Assembly (NCBI GenBank): GCA_031278055.1 | Contig: JAITLD010000028.1 | Coordinates: forward strand, 1 to 5,096 | Direction: 5' to 3' | Length of the DNA stretch: 5,096 nt | Source: Rickettsiales bacterium | Lineage (GTDB): Bacteria; Pseudomonadota; Alphaproteobacteria; Rs-D84 | Part shown: positions 1 through 4,647 of the stretch, one piece after another | Layout: each line of letters begins with the position of its first letter | How positions within the stretch are numbered: the stretch's first letter is position 1 | Made by a program: the position numbers and the translations under genes | Notes under the pieces: model-generated | The model's database searches: none | Told to the model about the DNA's origin: nothing | What the model saw: the letters and a program-made list of their open reading frames with translations, nothing else

Positions 1-64
1 AGTCAAAATGAAAGCGAATTAAGAATTAACAAAGCTTAATTAGATTTATAATTAATAATTCAAG

Positions 65-139
65 AACTCTGAACTCTGAACTTTTCAGGCCCTATTCCCG
101 CCTACGCGGGAATGACAAAAAAACTCTGAACTCATAACT
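65..139 (+). repeat. Intergenic composite repeat, copy A
   Basis: This copy starts with 2.6 tandem copies of the heptamer AACTCTG (65-82). It continues with a perfect 8-bp-stem palindrome, ATTCCCGC-CTAC-GCGGGAAT (94-113), then GACAAAA and another AACTCTGAACTC. The stretch 87-120 matches 4547-4580 (copy C) except for two bases, and the reverse complement of copy B at 4419-4475 has the same parts. AT-rich DNA flanks it on both sides (1-63 and 135-185). The palindrome fits the pattern ATTCCC-N8-GGGAAT, the same pattern as the dRS3 repeats known from Neisseria; that likeness may be convergent. I see no gene in 1-185. Confidence 0.85.
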
Positions 140-185
140 TAGATTAATAATTGTTAATTAATTTTTCCATTGTAAATTTTCTTTG

Positions 186-219
186 TCGCAAAAACACCGC
201 CTCGGCGGTGTTTTTGCGA
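186..219 (-). terminator. Strong bidirectional intrinsic terminator
   Basis: A perfect 16-bp inverted repeat (186-201 against 204-219) surrounds a two-base centre. The GC core ACACCGCC/GGCGGTGT is flanked by A5 on one side and T5 on the other, so a U-tract follows the core in either direction. It starts 16 bases past the stop codon of the secreted Cys protein gene on the minus strand, so it most likely ends that two-gene operon. No plus-strand gene faces it in this window. Confidence 0.88.
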
Positions 220-235
220 TTTGACAAATCATGCT

Positions 236-631
236 TTATTCTCTTGTCGCCTGAGGCGGCTGATTGTCTTTTCCGTCTTCCGGTTTGCCTTTCGGCATTC
301 CTTCCGGACGCTCCGGCATTTGGATTCCGCAGATTTCAAATGCCTTTTTACGGCATTCGCGTTCTGCTTCCATTTCCGCTTTTTCCTCCTCTGTCGGCTC
401 TTTCCGTTCCGGCCGCGCGCCTTCCTGAACTTCGCCCTCGGGCTTCTTCATTTCGCGCTTCGGACAGCCCTGCTTTTCAACGCAGGCTTTTTGTTCCTCC
501 GTCAGCTGTTCCATGAATCCGCCGGGTTTTCCGCCGCCAGTTCCATCGGGTCTGGGACCGCGCTGTTCGTCGGCCGCACTCAATACAACCGGCAACGCCA
601 GCAAAAACGCCGCAAGTATTATTTTTTTCAT
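236..631 (-). CDS. Small secreted Cys-containing charged protein, function unknown
   Basis: The product is 131 residues. The ATG at 631 is preceded by a good Shine-Dalgarno sequence, AAGGTGG (643-637), five bases away. An upstream in-frame extension would run through the previous gene's stop region and is not needed. Residues 1-20 form a classic Sec signal peptide (MKK, hydrophobic core, LSAA), so the mature protein should be periplasmic. The mature part is low-complexity, rich in Glu, Lys, Pro and Gly, with an RGPRPDGTGG stretch near residues 24-33. Four cysteines lie in two spaced pairs: C50-x5-C56 after LTEEQKA, and C93-x7-C101 inside a Glu/Lys/Arg-rich helix that ends in CGIQMPE. A disulfide-linked helical hairpin is plausible but inferred. 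It is 13 bases downstream of the membrane-protein gene and shares a motif with it. I do not recognise a named family. Confidence 0.8.
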   Translation of the reverse strand: MKKIILAAFLLALPVVLSAADEQRGPRPDGTGGGKPGGFMEQLTEEQKACVEKQGCPKREMKKPEGEVQEGARPERKEPTEEEKAEMEAERECRKKAFEICGIQMPERPEGMPKGKPEDGKDNQPPQATRE

Positions 632-644
632 TTCTTCCACCTTA

Positions 645-914
645 TTATTTGCTTTCCGGTTTCGGAGCTTGCGGTTTTTTTGCGTCCGGTTTCGAACCGC
701 GCTCGCCGTCAAAGCCCTGCCTTGCGCCCGCGTTAGGACCGCGCATTTCTCCGCCGCGATGACCGCCCGTTATTTCCGGACGCGGACCGCGTTCGCCGCC
801 AAAACCAAAGTGGGGTTTCTTATTACAGCCGCCGAATACGGCGATAGCCAATGCGACCACGGATATGCCCAGCGCAATATAAGATACAAGATTGTTTGTT
901 TTTATTTCTGCCAT
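645..914 (-). CDS. Small single-pass membrane protein with Gly/Arg/Pro-rich tail
   Basis: The product is 89 residues. The ATG at 914 follows an AAAGGA-type ribosome binding site about seven bases upstream. The reading frame stays open for about 80 codons further, but that stretch lies across the promoter at 1066-1095, so the short start is preferred. Residues 10-29 form one hydrophobic helix, followed by Cys30 and Asn-Lys-Lys. The remaining tail is disordered-looking and basic, with GGERGPRPEITGG, RGGEMRGP and a Lys/Pro-rich end. By charge the tail could face either side. FGGC at the end of the helix is a poor lipobox, so a lipoprotein is possible but not favoured. It is the first gene of a two-gene operon with the secreted Cys protein, which carries a related RGPRPDGTGG motif. 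Function unknown. Confidence 0.75.
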   Translation of the reverse strand: MAEIKTNNLVSYIALGISVVALAIAVFGGCNKKPHFGFGGERGPRPEITGGHRGGEMRGPNAGARQGFDGERGSKPDAKKPQAPKPESK

Positions 915-1059
915 TTTATTTTCCTTTCGTTTTTGGTTAAACAAGCAGACTATGCCTGAAAAAAACTGCTGGATTTTGCAGACATATTCCGCGGAACTTG
1001 CGTCATGCAGATTGCAAAGAACCTGGTTTACGAAGTGTTTAGCTCCTGTTTCCGTTCCT
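915..1059 (-). other. Long 5' untranslated leader of the small envelope operon
   Basis: The promoter at 1066-1095 predicts a transcript start near 1059, leaving about 145 bases before the ATG at 914. The leader contains a perfect 10-bp palindrome TTCCGCGGAA (987-996) and a short CTGC/GCAG hairpin (966-981) followed by seven U residues (965-959). That second element looks like a weak terminator ahead of the gene. I do not recognise a known riboswitch, and no in-frame start codon lies between the predicted transcript start and the gene. Together with the upstream stretch to 1217, this accounts for the 303-base gap between genes. Confidence 0.4.
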
Positions 1060-1065
1060 GCGGCA

Positions 1066-1095
1066 ATTATATCATACCGCAGCCATTCGATACAA
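1066..1095 (-). promoter_or_regulatory. Promoter with extended -10 for the two small envelope genes
   Basis: On the minus strand a perfect TATAAT (1071-1066) is preceded by TGA, giving the extended -10 form TGnTATAAT. A partial -35, TTGTAT (1095-1090), sits 18 bases upstream. This is the best sigma-70-type match in the window. It faces the gene starting at 914 and lies downstream of the Fic gene, which suggests separate transcription of the small pair. Confidence 0.65.
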
Positions 1096-1149
1096 TGAAA
1101 TAATCGCGGCGCGACTCTCTGATGAATTGCCCGCGTTTTTTTTCCAAAC

Positions 1150-1171
1150 AATTGGGCCTATTATCCCAATT
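1150..1171 (-). terminator. Possible weak terminator or operator after the Fic gene
   Basis: AATTGGG (1150-1156) and CCCAATT (1165-1171) form a 7-bp perfect inverted repeat around eight bases. On the minus strand it lies about 45 bases past the Fic stop codon and is followed by GTTTGG, a poor U-tract. It could end the Fic transcript, or be a protein-binding site upstream of the next promoter. Confidence 0.35.
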
Positions 1172-1217
1172 AAACACGACGTTGTTTTAATTCATTAATT
1201 TTTGCGCCAGCAATATT

Positions 1218-2213
1218 TTATACTGCTAATTTATATTTGCGGGCTTTGGTCGCGCCATGCGCGACAAGAATACCGGCCGCAACCAGCATGGCGAAATATT
1301 TCTTTACGCTGACCGCTGATTTATTGGTCAAAAGTTGCGCCCTATAATTATCAATTTCGCCGTTGTTTTCCAAGAATCCGATTATCCCGCGCAGAAATTC
1401 CAATTCGGTTTTGGATAATTTATCAGTAATTTTTCCTGGAATTATATCAGTAATTTTTCCGACCGGCAGTTCGGATATGGCCCCGGCGACGGATTCAAGC
1501 ATGAATTCTATAAACTCGGTGGAATCCGCTGTTTTTTCAGCCCGCCCCAATACCGCATAGTATTCCGCTTGATTTTCATGCACTATTGTTTCAATCGGCA
1601 ACCATGCAAAAATTTCATACCATTTGCTTAATACCAAAGTCTGCCACAAGCGTCCGATACGGCCATTTCCATCGGCAAACGGATGAATGAATTCGATTTC
1701 AAAATGCATGACACTGGATTTAACCAACGGATGTGCGTCGGATTTGCGCGCCCAATCAAATAGGTCTTTGACCAGCCCGGCCACATATTCCGGTTTGGCC
1801 CCAATGTGCATAACTTCATCGCCCGAAAATACACCTACATTTCCGGAACGAAATAATCCCGACTCCGCAACTAAGTCCGCCGTCATCAATTTATGCGCGC
1901 CCAGAAAATCTTTAACGCTGAACGGGTTCAAATCCATGATATGTTCGTATGCGGCATAAGCATTTTTAACTTCGCGAATTTCACGCGGATTGCCGATAAC
2001 GCGCTTGCCATTTATAATATCCGCTACTTGTCCCAGCGACAGAGTATTCCCCTCGATGGCGGCGGATGATTGAATGGAACGCAGACGATTGACTTTGCGC
2101 AAATGCAAATTGCGCCCGTATTCGCCGCTACCCTGCACTTTACCAATTTGTTCGGCAATCCGTCCGACAAGATTTATTATTTTTTCAGTAATTGAAAAAG
2201 GCGGTTTTTTCAT
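1218..2213 (-). CDS. Fic family protein, class II (self-inhibited), likely AMP-transferase
   Basis: The product is 331 residues from the ATG at 2213. A TTG three codons upstream is also in frame but less likely. Fic enzymes move AMP or another phosphate-containing group from a nucleotide onto a target hydroxyl. The full catalytic motif HPFADGNGRIGR is present at residues 177-188, with catalytic His177 and the second Arg for phosphate binding. The target-docking flap lies before it (GVFSGDEVMHIGAKPEYV, about residues 127-144). An N-terminal SAAIEGN (residues 50-56) matches the inhibitory (S/T)xxxE(G/N) helix of class II Fic proteins, in which the Glu keeps the site closed; no separate antitoxin gene is therefore expected, and none is seen. 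The C-terminal part, about residues 262-331, looks like a winged helix. Between them is a four-residue repeat, KITDIIPGKITDKLSK. The target is unknown. It probably acts in the cytoplasm, as no signal peptide is present. Confidence 0.93.
   Translation of the reverse strand: MKKPPFSITEKIINLVGRIAEQIGKVQGSGEYGRNLHLRKVNRLRSIQSSAAIEGNTLSLGQVADIINGKRVIGNPREIREVKNAYAAYEHIMDLNPFSVKDFLGAHKLMTADLVAESGLFRSGNVGVFSGDEVMHIGAKPEYVAGLVKDLFDWARKSDAHPLVKSSVMHFEIEFIHPFADGNGRIGRLWQTLVLSKWYEIFAWLPIETIVHENQAEYYAVLGRAEKTADSTEFIEFMLESVAGAISELPVGKITDIIPGKITDKLSKTELEFLRGIIGFLENNGEIDNYRAQLLTNKSAVSVKKYFAMLVAAGILVAHGATKARKYKLAV
1421..1460 (-). repeat. Direct repeat inside the Fic gene
   Basis: TATCAGTAATTTTTCC occurs exactly at 1421-1436 and 1445-1460, a 24-base period. 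On the coding strand it encodes the two KITD units of KITDIIPGKITDK, which lies between the Fic domain and the C-terminal winged helix. A related sequence, TTTTTCAGTAATT (2181-2193), encodes ITEK at the N-terminus. Confidence 0.85.
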
Positions 2214-2221
2214 TTTATCCA

Positions 2222-2250
2222 ATTATACACCATTTTTATCAAACTTCCAT
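2222..2250 (-). promoter_or_regulatory. Candidate Fic promoter giving a near-leaderless transcript
   Basis: TATAAT is perfect at 2227-2222 on the minus strand. The matching -35 region (ATGGAA, 2250-2245, 17-base spacer) is weak, 3 of 6. A start about seven bases below the -10 falls near 2215, only a couple of bases before the ATG at 2213. The ribosome binding site there (GGATAAA) is weak, which fits a leaderless start. Confidence 0.5.
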
Positions 2251-2252
2251 TT

Positions 2253-2285
2253 TTTCGGTAATTATTTCGGTAAATTTTTCGGTAA
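2253..2285. repeat. Three exact 9-bp repeats at 12-bp spacing upstream of fic
   Basis: TTTCGGTAA occurs at 2253-2261, 2265-2273 and 2277-2285 on the plus strand, each exactly 12 bases apart. They lie just upstream of the candidate Fic -35 region. Read on the minus strand in one frame they would encode ITEK-FTEI-ITEK, close to the four-residue units within the Fic protein itself. They may be operator sites, or a remnant of a related coding repeat. Confidence 0.85.
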
Positions 2286-2291
2286 TTCAAA

Positions 2292-2363
2292 CGAATCGCC
2301 CCGCCCGGGTCGATTGCGGTTGCGATTCGCTCCGGCATGCGACCCGATGTCAAAGACAACGGG
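2292..2363 (-). other. GC-rich interleaved inverted-repeat element after the FKBP gene
   Basis: Two perfect inverted repeats interleave: CGAATCGC (2292-2299) with GCGATTCG (2322-2329), and CGGGTCG (2306-2312) with CGACCCG (2340-2346). This A-B-A'-B' order allows a pseudoknot in RNA. A third hairpin, CCCGATGTC/GACAACGGG (2343-2363, one mismatch, AAA loop), overlaps the last arm. The element is clearly more GC-rich than the AT-rich DNA on both sides. It sits 22 bases past the FKBP stop codon and may serve as the 3' end structure of that operon, although no good U-tract follows. No open frame with a credible start runs through it. Confidence 0.45.
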
Positions 2364-2385
2364 ACTTTCTTTATAGATTTACAAT

Positions 2386-2697
2386 TTATTTAATGTCTTT
2401 CACTGTTACTTTGAACGTGACATTCTGACCGGCAAGCCCGGGAAGGTATTTGTCGGGAAAACGAAGTTTCACTTCGCGAACCTCGCCTTTTTTCGCACCG
2501 ACCAGCTGGTCTTCAAATCCGGGCACGAACTGGCCGCTGCCCAGTTTTAATTCAAAATCCCCCGTACCGCCCGGGAATTGAATATCGTTTAGAAAACCCT
2601 CGAAATGAATCGAGACGGTATCTCCGATTTTCGCCTCTTGTTCGCCGCACGATGATAAAAATAAAATCGCAAGCAAACTTAAAACTATTTTTTTCAT
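2386..2697 (-). CDS. Lipoprotein with a single FKBP-type peptidyl-prolyl isomerase domain
   Basis: The product is 103 residues. The ATG at 2697 follows AAGGGA, a good ribosome binding site. The signal peptide ends in the lipobox LSSC, so Cys17 should be lipidated. Gly at +2 rather than Asp predicts sorting to the outer membrane, with the domain in the periplasm. Residues 24-101 form one FKBP fold, which turns prolyl peptide bonds and can assist folding. The signature LGSGQFVPGFEDQLVGAKKGE (52-72) and the ending LAGQNVTFKVTVKDI look most like the FKBP domain of trigger factor, a cytoplasmic chaperone, here alone and exported. It lacks the dimerisation helices of FkpA or Mip. It lies 26 bases after recR and is probably co-transcribed with it. 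The FKBP assignment is firm; the chaperone role is inferred. Confidence 0.92.
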   Translation of the reverse strand: MKKIVLSLLAILFLSSCGEQEAKIGDTVSIHFEGFLNDIQFPGGTGDFELKLGSGQFVPGFEDQLVGAKKGEVREVKLRFPDKYLPGLAGQNVTFKVTVKDIK

Positions 2698-2723
2698 GGC
2701 TTTCCCTTCTTTCTTTTCCGAGA

Positions 2724-3302
2724 TTATAATCTTTTTCTATCGCCGAACGCAAGCGTCAATGTCCCATCGTCTATATAATCCAAGTCGCCCCCCATGGGAA
2801 CGCCCGACGCCAATTCCGAACAGACGATTCCTTTCAGACCGGCGCAAATATATTGCTGCGTGGTCTTGCCCTCCAATGTGTTCGGCAATGCGAAAATAAC
2901 CTCGCTCACATTTTCGGTTTTGATTCTCTCGGGTAGATTTTTTATAAATAAATCTTCGGGAACAATCCCGTTCGCTCCCGACAACAAGCCGCCGATTATG
3001 TGATACCGGCCGTGATAAACGCCGGCTTTTTCCAAAACCGAAACGTCGGCAAAGTCGCGCACAATGCACAATTGCCCCGCGCGCCCGCCGTCGCGGCAGT
3101 ATTCGCAAATATCGTTTTCGGTTAGACAGCCGCATATCGGGCACGGCTTTATTTTCTCAAGCGCGTTCAATAGTACCGCGGCAAGTTCCATGCCCTTGCC
3201 GGTTTTGTCTTGCAACAATGAAATAACAATCTTGTTCGCCGCCCGTTTTCCAACGCGCGGAAGTTTCGAAAATTGTAAAATCAACCTGTCCAACAATACC
3301 AT
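2724..3302 (-). CDS. recR: Recombination mediator protein RecR
   Basis: The product is 192 residues, close to the usual 200. RecR works with RecO (and RecF) to load RecA onto gapped DNA during repair. Order of parts: an N-terminal helix-hairpin-helix with SKLPRVGKRAANKI (12-25), a four-Cys zinc finger CPIC...CEYC (Cys54, 57, 66, 69), a Toprim domain from about residue 78 containing GRYHIIGGLLSGANGIVPEDL, and the conserved end ASGVPMGGDLDY. The ATG at 3302 lies two bases past the stop codon of the carboxypeptidase gene and gives the normal N-terminus. There is no clear ribosome binding site, which suggests translational coupling to the upstream gene. A longer start at 3344 would overlap the upstream gene and add 14 atypical residues. 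It has no DnaX or YbaB neighbour in the window, unlike many bacteria. Confidence 0.97.
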   Translation of the reverse strand: MVLLDRLILQFSKLPRVGKRAANKIVISLLQDKTGKGMELAAVLLNALEKIKPCPICGCLTENDICEYCRDGGRAGQLCIVRDFADVSVLEKAGVYHGRYHIIGGLLSGANGIVPEDLFIKNLPERIKTENVSEVIFALPNTLEGKTTQQYICAGLKGIVCSELASGVPMGGDLDYIDDGTLTLAFGDRKRL

Positions 3303-3304
3303 AA

Positions 3305-4381
3305 TTAATGAAAAACATAACAATCCACGCCCCTTGACGTGCATTGTCCCTTTATTTTTTTCGCCTCGGATTCTGACATCTTCGCGCGCACCCTCAGCAT
3401 TCCATTGTATTTTTCCAAATATGTTGTCAGACCGAACAGGGCGTAAACTTTATCCTGCTGCAACTTTGCCGCATGCTCGGTTCCAAACGCGCCAAACTGC
3501 ACGCCTGATGAACCGTCGCCCGTCGGATACTTCTCGGCCCGATATTCCGTCGGCTTTTCGTATTTCGGAACCGACGCGCTTTGAACTTTGAACTTGTTGA
3601 TTTTTCCAAATCCATAATCCAAAAGAGCCCGCGACACCGCATTCCTGTCGGTTTTTCCGTCCGCCCCCAAAACAACGGAAACAAGATGTTTTTCATTTTG
3701 CCTCGCGGTCGCGATCAAAGAATAGCGCGACCTGTTAGTGAATCCGGTTTTCATTCCGTCGCAACCCTCATACGAGCCGAGCAATCCGTTTCCGTTCCTG
3801 AATGATTTTCCGTTATAGTTGAAATACGGAACCGAGAAAAAATGCCAATACTGCGGATAATGTTTTTTGACGGCGATTGCAAGAAGGGCCATATCCTTTG
3901 CGGTCGAAATATGCTCGTCATCCGACAGGCCGGACGCGTTTGAAAAGTTTGTGTTTTTAAGCCCGATTTCGGACGCCACGCGGGTCATCATCGACGCGAA
4001 ATCCCCTTCGTCCCCCGTCAGATTTTCAGACAACACTATCGCCATGTCGTTGGCGGAATAAACCGCGACCGCCTTTATCGCGTTCTCGACCGTGATTTTG
4101 CTGCCGGCAGGCAACCCGATTTTCACAGGGCGCGCATTCGCCGCCGTTTTGGAAACAATCAGATTTTGGTCCAAGCGAAGCCGCCCCTGTTCCAACGCGT
4201 TGAACGCCAGATACAATGTCATGATTTTCGTCAAAGACGCCGGATAATTCAAGTCATCGGCGTTTTCCGAATAAATAATTTTTCCGGAATCAATGTCGGC
4301 AACCAGAACGGCATTATAACTTGACGCCCGCGACGCGGACAAAAAGAAAATAGATAACAGGAAAACAGATAATTTTCTCAC
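3305..4381 (-). CDS. D-alanyl-D-alanine carboxypeptidase (peptidase S11) with C-terminal SPOR domain
   Basis: The product is 358 residues. It is a penicillin-binding enzyme that removes the last D-Ala from peptidoglycan side chains in the periplasm. The three active-site motifs are intact: SLTK (Ser49 nucleophile, Lys52), SAN (109-111) and KTG (211-213). Residues 1-20 are a signal peptide. From about residue 293 to the end is a SPOR domain (GVQFGAFGTEHAAKLQ... to CYVF), which binds glycan strands stripped of stem peptides and usually brings proteins to the division site. It replaces the PBP5-type C-terminal domain and membrane anchor. A fusion of this kind is common in Alphaproteobacteria. 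The start codon is GTG at 4381, with no ribosome binding site, and the promoter just upstream predicts a leaderless message. It heads an operon with recR and the FKBP lipoprotein. Confidence 0.95.
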   Translation of the reverse strand: MRKLSVFLLSIFFLSASRASSYNAVLVADIDSGKIIYSENADDLNYPASLTKIMTLYLAFNALEQGRLRLDQNLIVSKTAANARPVKIGLPAGSKITVENAIKAVAVYSANDMAIVLSENLTGDEGDFASMMTRVASEIGLKNTNFSNASGLSDDEHISTAKDMALLAIAVKKHYPQYWHFFSVPYFNYNGKSFRNGNGLLGSYEGCDGMKTGFTNRSRYSLIATARQNEKHLVSVVLGADGKTDRNAVSRALLDYGFGKINKFKVQSASVPKYEKPTEYRAEKYPTGDGSSGVQFGAFGTEHAAKLQQDKVYALFGLTTYLEKYNGMLRVRAKMSESEAKKIKGQCTSRGVDCYVFH

Positions 4382-4387
4382 GTTAAA

Positions 4388-4417
4388 ATACTAGCAAAAA
4401 ACAGAAATGCCGGTCAA
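4388..4417 (-). promoter_or_regulatory. Promoter of the carboxypeptidase-recR-FKBP operon
   Basis: On the minus strand, TTGACC (4417-4412, 5 of 6) is followed after 18 bases by TAGTAT (4393-4388, 4 of 6). The expected transcript start, about seven bases below the -10, falls on or next to the GTG start codon at 4381. It directly abuts repeat copy B. Confidence 0.6.
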
Positions 4418-4418
4418 G

Positions 4419-4475
4419 CTGAGTTCAGAGTTCAGAGTTTTTTGTCATTCCCGCGTAGGCGGGAATAATAGAGCC
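4419..4475 (-). repeat. Intergenic composite repeat, copy B (inverted)
   Basis: On the minus strand this copy reads palindrome ATTCCCGC-CTAC-GCGGGAAT (4466-4447), then GACAAAAA, then tandem AACTCTG heptamers ending at 4419. Its segment 4440-4467 is the reverse complement of 4553-4580 (copy C) at 27 of 28 positions, so the two face each other. It lies immediately upstream of the -35 of the carboxypeptidase promoter. Confidence 0.85.
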
Positions 4476-4531
4476 TAATTAAATTAATAATTGATAACTA
4501 ATAATTTTTTTAACTCCTAACTCTGCACTTG

Positions 4532-4580
4532 TAACTCTGAACTCTCAAGCCCTATTCCCGCCTGCGCGGGAATGACAAAA
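4532..4580 (+). repeat. Intergenic composite repeat, copy C
   Basis: Contains AACTCTG heptamers, then AGCCCTATTCCCGCC, the palindrome ATTCCCGC-CTGC-GCGGGAAT (4554-4573), then GACAAAA. It matches copy A in the same orientation and copy B in reverse. Between copies B and C lies an AT-rich stretch (about 4476-4531) with more degenerate pieces such as CTAACTCTGCAC. The palindrome loop differs by one base from copies A and B (CTGC rather than CTAC). Confidence 0.85.
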
Positions 4581-4596
4581 CCCTGATGGGTTTTGT
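4575..4596 (-). terminator. Intrinsic terminator after the Cys-rich gene
   Basis: ACAAAACCC (4575-4583) and GGGTTTTGT (4588-4596) form a perfect 9-bp stem with a four-base loop. On the minus strand the right arm ends in a run of T residues after GGG. It lies about 50 bases past the Cys-rich stop codon and partly overlaps repeat copy C. It should isolate that gene from the carboxypeptidase operon. Confidence 0.6.
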
Positions 4597-4647
4597 AAAA
4601 AAGTGTATGGAACAAAACTTAGCAGTGTTTTTTTTGATAAACAACTG

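Noticed and set aside
825..836. FGGC at the end of the small membrane protein helix as a lipobox
   Set aside because: Phe at -3 and Gly at -2 fit poorly, and the N-terminal region has no strong positive charge; a transmembrane helix explains it better.
151..959. Overlapping plus-strand open frames of 120 to 171 codons
   Set aside because: They lie opposite the two small minus-strand genes, lack ribosome binding sites, and have the Phe/Arg/Leu-rich composition expected from the antisense of Glu/Lys/Pro/Gly-rich coding DNA.
915..1151. N-terminal extension of the small membrane protein by about 80 codons
   Set aside because: It would start at TTG, cross the promoter at 1066-1095, and bypass the well-placed ribosome binding site at the ATG at 914.
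2214..2337. Open frame running from an ATG near 2337 into the Fic start, ending NYRKIYRNNYRKN...NWIK
   Set aside because: It crosses the inverted-repeat block and the promoter, lacks a ribosome binding site, and its repeats are explained by the 12-bp DNA repeat.
3047..3061. Arg at RecR residue 82 where a Toprim Glu is usual
   Set aside because: The position is variable in RecR proteins, some of which carry Gln there, so I do not take it as loss of function.
3303..3344. Longer RecR start at 3344
   Set aside because: It would overlap the carboxypeptidase gene by 40 bases and add 14 residues not typical of RecR; the ATG at 3302 gives the family N-terminus.
65..4580. Palindromic repeats as a CRISPR array
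   Set aside because: The copies are scattered, occur in both orientations, and lack regular unique spacers or cas genes.
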